Below are positions 53,285 to 63,359 of a DNA stretch of 64,000 nt, piece after piece. Source of the stretch: Methylobacter tundripaludum SV96 (lineage in GTDB: Bacteria > Pseudomonadota > Gammaproteobacteria > Methylococcales > Methylomonadaceae); assembly GCF_000190755.2 (NCBI RefSeq), contig NZ_JH109152.1:2421937-2485936 (forward strand). The letters run 5' to 3'. Every line of letters starts with the position of its first letter. The first letter of the stretch is position 1. Below the pieces are notes generated by a model, which saw only the letters and a list, made by a program, of their open reading frames with translations, was not told the DNA's origin and did not search any database. A program made the translations under genes and the position numbers.

Positions 53285-55987
53285 TTAACGCGTGCCGGAT
53301 TTTCTCCGTATGGGCAGGGTAAAATACATGGTAGTGCCTTTGCCGGAGTGGCTATTGAAATGCAAGGTGCCTTCATGGGCTTCGATAAGTGAGCGACTGA
53401 TAGATAGTCCCATGCCCATGCCGTCTGTCTTGGTGGTGTAAAAAGGCGTTAATATATTTTGTTGTTGCTCTTCGTCAAGTCCCGGCCCATTGTCTTTTAC
53501 CCTGACCTGTATGTCATTATTAAGCGTCAATCGGCTATGGATGGTCAATTGGCGTTGCCGTTTTTCGGGTAAGTTTAGCAAGGCGTCAACGCTGTTGCGG
53601 ATCAGGTTGATGATGACCTGTTCAATCTGCACATGATCGACATAGATAGTCGGCAGGTTGTTTGTCAATTCAAATGTCAGTCTTATGTCGTTTTGCTTAA
53701 GTTCATCAATACACAGGCCGACAGCCTCGTGAATCAAATTATTAATGTTGGCGGTTGAGCGCTGTTTTGCATGCGATTTGACGAACTCCCTCATGCGATG
53801 AATGATCCGTCCCGCTCTTAACGCCTGTTGCTGGGTTTTGTACAGGATCTCGGCGAGCTTTACCAGATCGGGATGCTCGGTATTAATAAGGTTTAGACTG
53901 ACTTGGGTATAGCTGGAAATCGCAGCCAGCGGCTGGTTGATTTCATGGGCAATGCCCGAGGCCATTTCGCCCATCAGCCCAAGGCGTGTGACATGGGCGA
54001 GTTCGTCCAGGTGCTCCTTGTCCTGCTGTTCCCGGTGTTTGCGCAAACTCACATCACGCACAATATGGGTAAAGTAGTGCTCATTTTCGATAGAAAACTC
54101 CGCTATGGATAGATCCAGAGGCACCGCGGAACCGTCTTTGTGAATGCCTTCAATTTCTTGAATTTGACCGATAGATTCTGCTGCCTGGGATGAATCGCCA
54201 TCGCTCATTTCCTTTGGCGATGCCGGCATGAGCTTGTTAATATTGCAACCCACCAGATCTTCCGGTTTATAGCCGAAAATAGCTTCTACTGCGGCATTAG
54301 CGGATATGATGATATTGGACATGTCAAAAGTAATAATGCCCTCCACTGACGCATTAAAAATGGAGTTGAGTTTGGCTTCAATCTGCTTGCGCTGGGTAAT
54401 GTCGTACATAATCACCAAATGCACGCCTGCGAAATCGTGATGAATCGCAGCGGCACTCGCCAACACGGTTTTAATATTGTTGTTATTACAGCGAATAGCC
54501 AGCTCCATAGGAGGAAAGTCGGTCTGTTCCTGTTTGGTTTTTTTCAGTGCCGATTGCCAGGTCGTATCGACCCAGCGACGATAGTCCGGATCGGGGTAGG
54601 CTTTCGACTGCCAGTCTGCCACCGTGGGTATATCGTCTACGTTGTAACCGAAGGTTTGTACAAACGCCTGATTCAGGAAGGTGATGTTCCATTGCTCGTC
54701 GTTCAGCGCCATCGGCACCGGGGAAACTTCAATAATCGAGCGGAATTTAGCCTCGCTGGCTTTTAGTTCATCTTCCATGAGTTTGCGCTCGGTGATATTT
54801 TCATGACTGACGACAACCCCGCGATGCGAACCTTGCAAGGGCAATACATTCATGTGAAACCAGCGCTGTTGAGTGGGCGAGCGGCAAGGATACTCTAAAT
54901 TAAAGGTTTCCCGCTCGCCCGTCAGCACTGCCGCAATACCGGCCTGAGCAGGATTTACATCATTGCAATGAGGTTGACTACAGCCATTTTTACATATATC
55001 CAGATAATTAAGCCCCAGCATATTTTGACGGGATTCCGGTAAGTCATTGTCTTTGGCGAACTGCCGCCACGCTTTGTTGACGGCAACAATAACACCTTGT
55101 GCATCCAGCACGGCGATACGCGAGGCCAGCGAGTCAAGTATGCTGACATTAAGGGCATCACTGTCGTGCAGTTTTTCCTCCATCCGTTTACGTTCGCTGA
55201 TATCGGTTACGAAGCCGTGCCAAAGCACCGAACCGTCTTCTTCGCGTTGCGGCAAGGCGTTACCGAATAGCCAGCGTTCTGTACCGTCGGCAAACCTGAG
55301 ACGGTATTCATGATGCCACGGGGTCAAGTTTCGCGCTGATTTCCGGATGGCAGGACCGATACTGCCGTAGTCGTCCGGGTGAACAAGGGCAAATGCCTTG
55401 GACGCATCCTCGCGAACGTCCTCCGGACTGAGCCTGAATATATCGCAGATGGCTTCACTGGCGAAAGGAAAGCAGGAGCTGCCATCGGCACGCAAGCGAA
55501 ATTGAAAGACCATGCCGGGCAACTGACACGCTATTTTCTGTAGCCGGTCGAAAGCCTCGTGCTGTGCGGTTTCGGCTGTTTTTCTTTGTTGTATTTCGGC
55601 TTGCAGCTGTGCGCTGCTGGGTCTGGACAAGGCGCGGGGAATAATCCAGATCATCAGCACGGCGGTGGCGATGGAAATAATGGCCGTAAGGGCTTTAAGT
55701 AAGCCGTCCAGCCAATATAACGGCATCCATATCGTGATAGCCGACAGTAAATGCGTGGTGCCGCAGGCGACAATAAATCCGGCAAACATGGCTGCCAGCC
55801 ACGGATAGGGAAAATCTTTACGCTGCCGGATAAAATACACGAGCATCAGGGGAATGGAATAATAAGCGAGAGTGATCAGCAGATCCGATCCGACATGTAG
55901 CCAAAGCAAGACCGGACTCCACGACAGGCAATAGCCATGAGGAATGAGGTCTTTAATATTAAAAAGGTGATCAATTAATGCTTGCAT
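53285..55987 (-). CDS. Histidine kinase with ethylene-receptor-type membrane domain (paralogue 1)
   Basis: 900 residues. The N-terminal three-span domain (about 25-125) has Asp35, Tyr42, Cys75 and His79 at exactly the spacing of Asp25, Tyr32, Cys65 and His69 of Arabidopsis ETR1, the copper(I)/ethylene site. Then four PAS domains (about 145-275, 280-405, 408-530, 535-655), HisKA with GEMASGIAHEINQPLAAISSY, and a HATPase (KDNGPGLDEEQQQNILTPFYTTK, GMGMGLSIS). No receiver domain or response-regulator gene is adjacent. The second PAS has a cysteine cluster CKNGCSQPHC. Its last PAS and kinase are nearly duplicated in the gene at 56528. Confidence 0.9.
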   Translation of the reverse strand: MQALIDHLFNIKDLIPHGYCLSWSPVLLWLHVGSDLLITLAYYSIPLMLVYFIRQRKDFPYPWLAAMFAGFIVACGTTHLLSAITIWMPLYWLDGLLKALTAIISIATAVLMIWIIPRALSRPSSAQLQAEIQQRKTAETAQHEAFDRLQKIACQLPGMVFQFRLRADGSSCFPFASEAICDIFRLSPEDVREDASKAFALVHPDDYGSIGPAIRKSARNLTPWHHEYRLRFADGTERWLFGNALPQREEDGSVLWHGFVTDISERKRMEEKLHDSDALNVSILDSLASRIAVLDAQGVIVAVNKAWRQFAKDNDLPESRQNMLGLNYLDICKNGCSQPHCNDVNPAQAGIAAVLTGERETFNLEYPCRSPTQQRWFHMNVLPLQGSHRGVVVSHENITERKLMEDELKASEAKFRSIIEVSPVPMALNDEQWNITFLNQAFVQTFGYNVDDIPTVADWQSKAYPDPDYRRWVDTTWQSALKKTKQEQTDFPPMELAIRCNNNNIKTVLASAAAIHHDFAGVHLVIMYDITQRKQIEAKLNSIFNASVEGIITFDMSNIIISANAAVEAIFGYKPEDLVGCNINKLMPASPKEMSDGDSSQAAESIGQIQEIEGIHKDGSAVPLDLSIAEFSIENEHYFTHIVRDVSLRKHREQQDKEHLDELAHVTRLGLMGEMASGIAHEINQPLAAISSYTQVSLNLINTEHPDLVKLAEILYKTQQQALRAGRIIHRMREFVKSHAKQRSTANINNLIHEAVGLCIDELKQNDIRLTFELTNNLPTIYVDHVQIEQVIINLIRNSVDALLNLPEKRQRQLTIHSRLTLNNDIQVRVKDNGPGLDEEQQQNILTPFYTTKTDGMGMGLSISRSLIEAHEGTLHFNSHSGKGTTMYFTLPIRRKSGTR

Positions 55988-56261
55988 TTTCCAGGTATGG
56001 GGTGAAGTGTGGAAAGGAATGTCATTTCGGGATGACTTAAAGCGCCCTTCGTTCCGTGTGCCGTCATAAAAAACAGGAGTCTAAAACATGCTTGAGCGTC
56101 AATGCCTTATACCGATCAGCCCTTTATAACTCAGGAGCTGAAGCAGGCTTAAGGTCGAGCGCATTAAAAAGGCCGTAAACGATCATGCAGGCATACTGAA
56201 ATCTGGTAGTGTTCAGTCCACCTGGCACAATGCCTCGATACCTTATGAACGTTGAGATCGT
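55988..56261. other. Upstream region of kinase 1, no gene seen
   Basis: Presumed promoter region of the minus-strand kinase gene. No recognisable repeat or operator copy. Confidence 0.35.
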
Positions 56262-56428
56262 ACCTCATTCCAATCTGTCGCCCTGATGTGGCGGGAATAT
56301 CGGAAGAAACCTTGCAGCTGAAACATTCCGAACCTATCTACAATCAACCCGTCATTGAAGAGTTAAAAAATAGCGGGTGTCCAGTTTTGATGATAAAACA
56401 CAGGCATAACAACCGGTGCTCTGCTTAA
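56262..56428 (+). pseudogene. Decayed C-terminal fragment of the L,D-transpeptidase
   Basis: Translation PDVAGISEETLQLKH, then IYNQPVIEELKNSG, aligns with PDVAELSANALQLKH and FYDQPVAGELKDSD of the intact gene at about 52100-52200; a stop follows at 56426. About 55 codons remain and the reading then loses similarity. Its position relative to kinase 2 (56528) mirrors the intact gene's position relative to kinase 1, suggesting a tandem duplication. Confidence 0.8.
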
Positions 56429-56527
56429 TCATAGGCCATAAACCGATCGCTCTAAAAAATCGGTGGGTGTTGTACACGTGCCTTTAGGATAGAGAGAACA
56501 ACTTCGTCAATCAATAAGTACAGTTAC

Positions 56528-59500
56528 CTATGAGTCACGTTCATCCTCTATTGAGTTGAATGGCAGATATCGGGTTTTTCTCTGTGTAGGCAGTGTGAAA
56601 TAAAAAGTGGTGCCTTTTCCCGGTTTGCTATTGAAATGCAACGTACCTTCGTGGGCTTCGATAAGTGAGCGGCTGATGGATAGCCCCATGCCCATGCCGT
56701 CTGACTTGGTGGTGTAAAAAGGCGTTAATATTTGCTGTTTTTGGTCTTCGTCAAGTCCCGGTCCATTGTCTTTCACCCTGACCCGAATAACATTATTGGG
56801 AACCAGGTGGCTATGGATGGTTAAGTGGCGTTGCCGTTCCGAGGATAAGTTTTGCAAGGCTTCAACGCTGTTGCGGATCAGGTTGATGAGGACCTGTTCA
56901 ATTTGTATCTGATCGACAGAGATAGACGGCAAATTGTTTTCCAGTTCAAATGTCAGTCTTATGTTGTTTTGTTTAAGTTCATCGATACACAGGCCGACAG
57001 CATCATGGATCAGCGTATTAAGGTCGGCGGTTGAGCGCTGTTTTGCATGGGATTTGACGAACTCCCGCATGCGATGAATGATCCGTCCGGCTCTTAACGC
57101 CTGTTGCTGGGTTTTGTACAGGATCTCGGCGAGCTTTGCCAGATCGGGATGCCCGACGTTAATAAGGTTTAGACTGACTTGGGTGTAGCTGGAAATCGCA
57201 GCCAGCGGCTGGTTGACTTCATGGGCAATGCCCGACGCCATTTCGCCCATCAGCCCAAGGCGAGTGACATGGGCGAGTTCGTCCAGGTGCTCCTTGTCCT
57301 GCTGTTCTCGGTGTTTGCGCAAGCTCACATCACGCACAATATGGGTAAAGTAGTGCTCATTTTCGATAGAAAACTCCGCTATGGATAGATCCAGAGGCAC
57401 CGCGGAACCGTCTTTGTGAATGCCTTCAATTTCTTGAATTTGACCGATAGATTCTGCTGCCTGGGATGAATCGCAATCGCTCATTGCCTTTGGCGATGCC
57501 GGCATGAGCTTGTTAATATTGCAACCCACCAGATCTTCCGGTTTATAGCCGAAAATAGCTTCTACTGCGGCATTAGCGGATACGATGACGTCAGACATAT
57601 CGTAAGTGATAATGCCTTCCACCGACGCGGCAAAAATGGCGTTGAATTTGGCTTCAATTTGTTTGCGCGGGGTAATGTCGTACAGTATCACCAGATGCTC
57701 ACCCGTAAAGCTGTGGTGAATCGTAGCGGCAGTCAGCAACACGGTTTTAATGCGGTTATTCTTGCAGTGAATGTCCGCTTCCATTGGCAGGCATTCGGTC
57801 TGTTCCTGATTGGCTTTCTCCAGTACCGCTTGCCAGGCAGTCTCGACCCAGTGCCGATAATCAGGGTCAGGGTAGGCTTTCTGCCTCCAGTCCGCCAGAG
57901 TGGGAATATCATTGACGCTGTACCCAAAGGTTTGCACAAATGCCGGATTCAGGAAAGAGATGTTCAAGTGCTCGTCATTCAACGCCATCGGCACCGGGCA
58001 AGCCTCAATAATCGAGCGGAATTTTAGCTCACTGGCTTTTAGCTCGTCTTCCATCCGTTTGCGCTTGGTGATGTCGCGGCAAAATACACAAAACTGCTGA
58101 AACTCAGGCAGGAAGGTGGCAGATACTTCAATAGTAATGGTATGTCCATTTTTATGGAGGAGGCGGGTTTCGAATTGCTCATAGCCCATCGCAACCGCTT
58201 TTGCCATATGCGCTTTTATTTGCTCCGATTCTTCTATCGCTTCCAATTGACTGGCATGCATGCCCTCCAATTCATCAACCGAATAACCGCTTATCTTTGC
58301 GTAAGCCTCATTAACTTGCAGTACATTACCTTCTAAATCGACTATCCAAAACCCGTCCAGGGATATGTCAATCATGGCTTTGAGTTGATTTAACACCCGC
58401 TCAGCCTGCTTGCGTTCGGAGATGTCCAGCGCCACGCCATGGAGTCCGACAATAGCACCGCTGCCATCCCGCATGGCTTCCCCGCGCGCCAACATCCACC
58501 CGTGAGTGCCGCCTGCCCTGACCATCTCAAGCTCCAGCTCGTAGGGCCCCCCCGTTTCCTGTGTGTGGAGCATAGCGGCGCTCAAGCGTTCCCAGCTCTC
58601 GGGAGTGAAAAACTGGTGGTGCTCAGTGTAACCCGGCACCGGCAATTCCGGGTTTAATCCCAATATATGGTAAAGTTCCTCCGACCAAACGGCATGGTGA
58701 GTTGTCATGTCCAGCTGCCAGTTGCCCATATGGGCGATTCGCTGCGCTTCTTGCAGCTCCTTCCGGCTTTGTCGTAGCGCTTCTTCCGCCTGTTTGCGCT
58801 CCGAAATATCGGTATGCGTGCCGATCATGCGCAAGGGCTTGCCGTCTTCGCTCCGGCTGACCACCGTGCCCCGCGCCAGAATCCATTTATAGCTGCCATC
58901 CTTGCAGCGCAATCGGTGTTCACTGACATAAATGGCCGTCTTTCCAGTCAAGCATGCTTGTAGCACGCCTGCAACGTACGACTGGTCATCGGGATGAATT
59001 CGATTTAGCCATTCCTGGTGAGCAGGCAGGATGTCGTTTTCGGCATACCCCAGCATCTCCTTCCAGCGGCTGGAATACTTGGTTTTATTGGTCTGAATGT
59101 CCCTGTCCCATACCCCGTCGCCGGAACCCTCAATGGCAAATTTCCAGCGATATTCACTTTCGCGCAACGCATCTTCGATTATTCTGCGCTCGCTAATATC
59201 GCGAATATAGGAACTAAAAAAATAGTTGTTCTTTTGTTTCAGCGCGCCGATAGTCAGCTCCATTGGAAATTCCGAAGCATCGGCACGCAAACCGGTAATC
59301 TCCAGGCGCGTACCGATAATGTTTGACGTGCCTGTCGCCAGAAAGCGCGATAAGCCTTGCCTGTGTTTTTCCCGATAAGCAGGCGGAACGATTAACTCCG
59401 CCATTTCACGTCCTAATGCCTGCTCGCTGGAGTAACCGAAAATATGTTCGGCTTGGGCATTCCAGCCTGTTACGTTGCCGTGATGATCCATACTGACGAT

Positions 59501-60013
59501 TCCATCTAACGCTGAATCGAGCAATAGCTGAGTGCGCGCGATATTTTTCTGTAGCGTAACATTAGCGATGCGTAGCGCTTTCTCGGCGGTTTTTCTTTGT
59601 TCTATCTCCGCTTGCAGTTGTGCGGCACTGGGTCTGGACAAGGCGCGGGGAATAACGCTTAGCAGCAGCACGGCGGTGGCGATCGAAATAATGGCCGTAA
59701 AGGCTTTAAGCAAGCCGTCCAGCCAATATAACGGTATCCAGATCGTGATAGCCGACAGTAAATGAGTGGTGCCGCAGGCGACAATGAATCCGGCAAATAT
59801 GACCGCCAGCCACGAATAGGGGAAATCCTTACGCCGCCGGATAAAGTAGACCAGCATCAGGGGAATGGAATAATAGGCGAGCGTGATCAGTAGGTCTGAG
59901 GTGACATGCAGCCAAAGTAATACGGGACTCCACGACAGGCAATAGCCATGAGGAATGAAGTTTTTAATATCTAAAAGGTCAAACATCTGTACCCACTTGT
60001 CGCGTTCGGACAT
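56528..60013 (-). CDS. Histidine kinase with ethylene-receptor-type membrane domain (paralogue 2)
   Basis: 1161 residues. Same N-terminal domain with Asp40, Tyr47, Cys80 and His84 in ETR1 spacing. About six PAS domains follow, two or three more than in the neighbouring paralogue, including PAC segments (DGSYKWILARGTVVSRSEDGKP). HisKA GEMASGIAHEVNQPLAAISSY and an intact HATPase end the protein. The final PAS is nearly identical in DNA to that of paralogue 1 (three differences in 270 bp, 57313-57582 against 54037-54306). No receiver domain or partner regulator is adjacent. Likely senses copper or ethylene plus further cytoplasmic signals. Confidence 0.9.
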   Translation of the reverse strand: MSERDKWVQMFDLLDIKNFIPHGYCLSWSPVLLWLHVTSDLLITLAYYSIPLMLVYFIRRRKDFPYSWLAVIFAGFIVACGTTHLLSAITIWIPLYWLDGLLKAFTAIISIATAVLLLSVIPRALSRPSAAQLQAEIEQRKTAEKALRIANVTLQKNIARTQLLLDSALDGIVSMDHHGNVTGWNAQAEHIFGYSSEQALGREMAELIVPPAYREKHRQGLSRFLATGTSNIIGTRLEITGLRADASEFPMELTIGALKQKNNYFFSSYIRDISERRIIEDALRESEYRWKFAIEGSGDGVWDRDIQTNKTKYSSRWKEMLGYAENDILPAHQEWLNRIHPDDQSYVAGVLQACLTGKTAIYVSEHRLRCKDGSYKWILARGTVVSRSEDGKPLRMIGTHTDISERKQAEEALRQSRKELQEAQRIAHMGNWQLDMTTHHAVWSEELYHILGLNPELPVPGYTEHHQFFTPESWERLSAAMLHTQETGGPYELELEMVRAGGTHGWMLARGEAMRDGSGAIVGLHGVALDISERKQAERVLNQLKAMIDISLDGFWIVDLEGNVLQVNEAYAKISGYSVDELEGMHASQLEAIEESEQIKAHMAKAVAMGYEQFETRLLHKNGHTITIEVSATFLPEFQQFCVFCRDITKRKRMEDELKASELKFRSIIEACPVPMALNDEHLNISFLNPAFVQTFGYSVNDIPTLADWRQKAYPDPDYRHWVETAWQAVLEKANQEQTECLPMEADIHCKNNRIKTVLLTAATIHHSFTGEHLVILYDITPRKQIEAKFNAIFAASVEGIITYDMSDVIVSANAAVEAIFGYKPEDLVGCNINKLMPASPKAMSDCDSSQAAESIGQIQEIEGIHKDGSAVPLDLSIAEFSIENEHYFTHIVRDVSLRKHREQQDKEHLDELAHVTRLGLMGEMASGIAHEVNQPLAAISSYTQVSLNLINVGHPDLAKLAEILYKTQQQALRAGRIIHRMREFVKSHAKQRSTADLNTLIHDAVGLCIDELKQNNIRLTFELENNLPSISVDQIQIEQVLINLIRNSVEALQNLSSERQRHLTIHSHLVPNNVIRVRVKDNGPGLDEDQKQQILTPFYTTKSDGMGMGLSISRSLIEAHEGTLHFNSKPGKGTTFYFTLPTQRKTRYLPFNSIEDERDS

Positions 60014-60120
60014 AGAGGTCTAATCAATGATTATAATGTTTCCCTATGGTATCGTAATTCCCGATTTTGACGGCAATAAAGTTGATAGGAGGCCCTGTTT
60101 ACTAACTGACGTTAAGCACT

Positions 60121-60222
60121 GTCCACGAAAAGCACGAAAATATTCAAAGGGATACCACACTGTAGGTCGTCACCCAAAGGGTGAATGGCTAAATCAACGC
60201 AATTTCGTGTCTTTCGTGGATC
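60121..60222. repeat. GTCCACGAAAAGCACGAAA inverted-repeat element
   Basis: Arms GTCCACGAAAAGCACGAAAA and TTTCGTGTCTTTCGTGGA, about 65 bp apart. Third copy of this family in the window. Confidence 0.75.
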
Positions 60223-60242
60223 GACCGCGGTTTTTAAGATAA

Positions 60243-63200
60243 TTAGGATAGCCCCGCGTCTTTTTGCTTACCCAAAATGGCATAACAAACCGGTGTTAAT
60301 ATCAGGCTGGCGGTCATGCCCAACAGCAGGCCCGCAGACAGGGACAAGGTCATCGGAATCAAAAATTGCGCTTGCGGGCTGGTTTCCAGCAGAGCCGGTA
60401 AGAATCCGGCGAAATTGGTCAGGAAGGCCAAAAAGATCGGCCGGAACCGTGAGGTGCATGCTTCGCAAATCAGTTCCGTGATCGGTTTTTGCGGATCGTG
60501 GTGTTCTTTCATGTAATCCAGCAGCACCAGGCTGTCGTTGACGACCACGCCGCTGGCCGCGATCATCCCGACCAACGATTCCATCGATAACGGCAAGCCC
60601 GCCAGCCCGTGCGCAATGACCGCGCCGCACCAGGCGACCGGCGCCGCCAGCAGGAAAATCAGCGGCTTTAGATAGGATCGGAACGGAACCGCAATCAGCA
60701 CGTAAATCACCAGCAGCGAAATCAGGGTGTATTGCCCTAACGCCCCCGTTATGGCCTGCTGTTCCTGACGTTCTTGACCGATGCTGACGCTCAGGCCGGG
60801 GTAATTCAAGCGCAGGTTTTTCAATGCCCCGGATTCCAGTCCCGCATAGATGGCGTTGACATCGGCTTTTTGCGGGTCGACCCGCGCCTGCACTTTCAGC
60901 ACCCGGCGGCGGTCTTGCCGGATCAGCTTGGCGACGCCGGGGGTTAATGTCACTTTTGCCAACGTACCCAGAGGCGCGTGTTGGCCGTCCGGCAGTTGCA
61001 CCGGCAGCGCCGCCAGACTGTCCAGCGACTGGCGTTCCCGGCGCGGATAACGCACCATCACCTTGACTTCATTGCGCCCGCGCTGCAACCGCTGTACTTC
61101 GTCGCCATAGTAGCCGTGGCGGACTTGCGCGGATAAATCTTCGAGACGTAAACCCAAGCGCTCCGCTTCCGGTTTCAAGGTCAAGCGGATTTCCGGCTTG
61201 CCCGGTTCGCTGGAATCGACCACGTCGTAAACGCCCGGATAGGCGGCAAGCGTATTTTTAAGTGTCTCGGCCGCTTTGGGCAGTAACTCAGGATCGGCGG
61301 TACCGAGATCGAACTCGATGTCGTAAGGTACATCGCCTTCCTTGTAAAGAAAATCGATCTTGGTGCGCCCCAAGTCGCCGACGCGTTTGCGCCACTCGTT
61401 GATAAAATCCTCGACGACTATCCGTTGCCGCCCCTCCGCTGAAAATTCGGTCCAAAAGCCCGCGCCGTGCTCAAAGATCATGGTTTCCAGCCCGACTACG
61501 ATGCTGGCTTTTTTGAGCTCATGGTTTGCGTTGCCTACACCGTCCAGTTCATCGCGCAGGGCGAAAAACGCCTGTTCCACCTGCTGCGCCCGGTTGCGCA
61601 CTTCGCTGTAAGGCATATCCTGAGGCGAGGCGAGGGAAACCCAGAAACTGTCCTTGGTCACATCCGCCTGCAGGGACATGCGCAGCCGTCCGCTGTCCAG
61701 CCATGCGCCGCACAGCAGCAGCAATACGATAAAACCGGTGACGGTCAGGTAACGCCAGTCCAGGGCGCGTTGTAAAAACGGGCGGTAGTAGCGGTCGACA
61801 AACCGCTCCAGGCCGCGGTTAAGCTTTTCCCGCAAACGTTCCAGTCCGGAAGAAGCTGTTCCGGCGCGATTAGGCGCGGCCAGATGCGAGGGTAGAATCA
61901 GTAGCGCCTCAATCAGCGAAAACACCAGTGTCAAAATCATCACCAGACAGATCGGCTTCATCATCTGCCCCGCCCATCCGGGCAGGAACAATCCCGGCAA
62001 AAAGGCCACCAGAGCCACCAGCACCGACAAAATCACCGGCAAAGCCACCGCCTGTACGCCGCGAATCGCACCGGCAAGACTGGCCTCGGCATCTTGACCG
62101 TCCTGCTGATGCGAATACACGCTTTCTCCGATAATAATCGCGTCATCCACCAAGATGCCCATCGCCAGCAGAAAGCCGAACAACGACAACATGTTGAGCG
62201 ACACATCCAGCGCTGGCATCAGCCACAGCGCGCCGAGCACCGAGGTGAAAATGCCCACACCGGCCCAGATAGCCACGCGCAGCCGCAAAAACAAGGTCAA
62301 CACCAAACACACCAGCACAAAGCCGCCGAGGCCGTCTTCCACCAGCGTGCGCACCCGTTCGTCGTAAGCCTGCGAGTCATCCCACCAGGTCGTCATCAGC
62401 AAACCTTCCGGCAGTTGCGGCTGCATGTCGGCGACATAGTCCTTAACGCGGCGCGCCACTTCGACGGAGCTGTATTGGGTATGGATTTCCCAGCCTTGGG
62501 CGGTCTCGCCGTTATGATGCCATTCCGAAAGCCGCTCTTCCAGGCCGTCGCGGATCACGGCGACTTCGCCAAGACGCAGTCGCGTGCCGTCGGCATGGGT
62601 ACGCAGCACCAGGTTGCCGATGCTTGCCGCATCCTGCGCTTTTCCTTTCACCCTAAGCTGCAATTCGCCGGACGGTGTTTTTACCAGCCCGCCCGACTGA
62701 TCCAGCGAGGCGCGGCGCACCGCTTCGGTGACATCGTGCAAGGACAGGTGATATTGATTCAGTTTGGCGGCAGCGACCTCGATAACGATTTCATAAGGAA
62801 TCTCGCCGTAATTACGCACCCGAAGCACGCCGGGAATCTGTTCAAGGTCGGCACGGAAGCGCTCGCCGAAACGCTGCAAGGTGAGCGGATCGGTGGGGCC
62901 GTGCAAAGCCACCCAGATAACGCCGTCATCGCCATTGCGCGTGGCCGGCTGTATGTCGATTTTTTCCAGGTTTTTCGGCAGTCGGGGGATGTTTTGAATG
63001 CGTCCGCGCAGGGAATTGATGATCTGCTCCTGATCGTAATCGGGCAATATCGATACACTAACAGTGCATTCACCTTCGCGAATCGCACTGTCCAGCCGCT
63101 TGACGCCCGGCATATCGACGATCGCCTCTTCGATACGGACGCACACCGATTCCTCGATTTCCAGGGGACCGGCTCCCGGATACGCGGCCATAATATCGAT

Positions 63201-63359
63201 CTGCCGAGGGCTGAAGCGGGGGAATACCTCCTTATCCATCACTCTAAAACCGACGATGCCGCCGATAATGATCAGAATCATCAACAGATTGGCCGCCACC
63301 GGATTGGAGGCGAACCAGGCCAACAGGCCGGTAGATTGATATTGTGATGGACTATTCAT
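60243..63359 (-). CDS. RND-family efflux permease
   Basis: 1038 residues with the usual twelve spans and two large periplasmic loops. FASNPVAANLLMILIIIGGIVGF begins span 1; PGAGPLEIEESVCVRIEEAI, GILVDDAIIIGESVYSH (proton-relay acids) and GVVVNDSLVLLDYMKEHHD are family blocks. It is of the AcrB-like group with a membrane fusion partner encoded upstream (63936). The start MNSPSQYQ at 63359 overlaps the stop of an inserted DUF559 gene by eight bases; the native ribosome site has been displaced 490 bp upstream. Translation now probably depends on coupling to the DUF559 gene. Confidence 0.92.
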   Translation of the reverse strand: MNSPSQYQSTGLLAWFASNPVAANLLMILIIIGGIVGFRVMDKEVFPRFSPRQIDIMAAYPGAGPLEIEESVCVRIEEAIVDMPGVKRLDSAIREGECTVSVSILPDYDQEQIINSLRGRIQNIPRLPKNLEKIDIQPATRNGDDGVIWVALHGPTDPLTLQRFGERFRADLEQIPGVLRVRNYGEIPYEIVIEVAAAKLNQYHLSLHDVTEAVRRASLDQSGGLVKTPSGELQLRVKGKAQDAASIGNLVLRTHADGTRLRLGEVAVIRDGLEERLSEWHHNGETAQGWEIHTQYSSVEVARRVKDYVADMQPQLPEGLLMTTWWDDSQAYDERVRTLVEDGLGGFVLVCLVLTLFLRLRVAIWAGVGIFTSVLGALWLMPALDVSLNMLSLFGFLLAMGILVDDAIIIGESVYSHQQDGQDAEASLAGAIRGVQAVALPVILSVLVALVAFLPGLFLPGWAGQMMKPICLVMILTLVFSLIEALLILPSHLAAPNRAGTASSGLERLREKLNRGLERFVDRYYRPFLQRALDWRYLTVTGFIVLLLLCGAWLDSGRLRMSLQADVTKDSFWVSLASPQDMPYSEVRNRAQQVEQAFFALRDELDGVGNANHELKKASIVVGLETMIFEHGAGFWTEFSAEGRQRIVVEDFINEWRKRVGDLGRTKIDFLYKEGDVPYDIEFDLGTADPELLPKAAETLKNTLAAYPGVYDVVDSSEPGKPEIRLTLKPEAERLGLRLEDLSAQVRHGYYGDEVQRLQRGRNEVKVMVRYPRRERQSLDSLAALPVQLPDGQHAPLGTLAKVTLTPGVAKLIRQDRRRVLKVQARVDPQKADVNAIYAGLESGALKNLRLNYPGLSVSIGQERQEQQAITGALGQYTLISLLVIYVLIAVPFRSYLKPLIFLLAAPVAWCGAVIAHGLAGLPLSMESLVGMIAASGVVVNDSLVLLDYMKEHHDPQKPITELICEACTSRFRPIFLAFLTNFAGFLPALLETSPQAQFLIPMTLSLSAGLLLGMTASLILTPVCYAILGKQKDAGLS

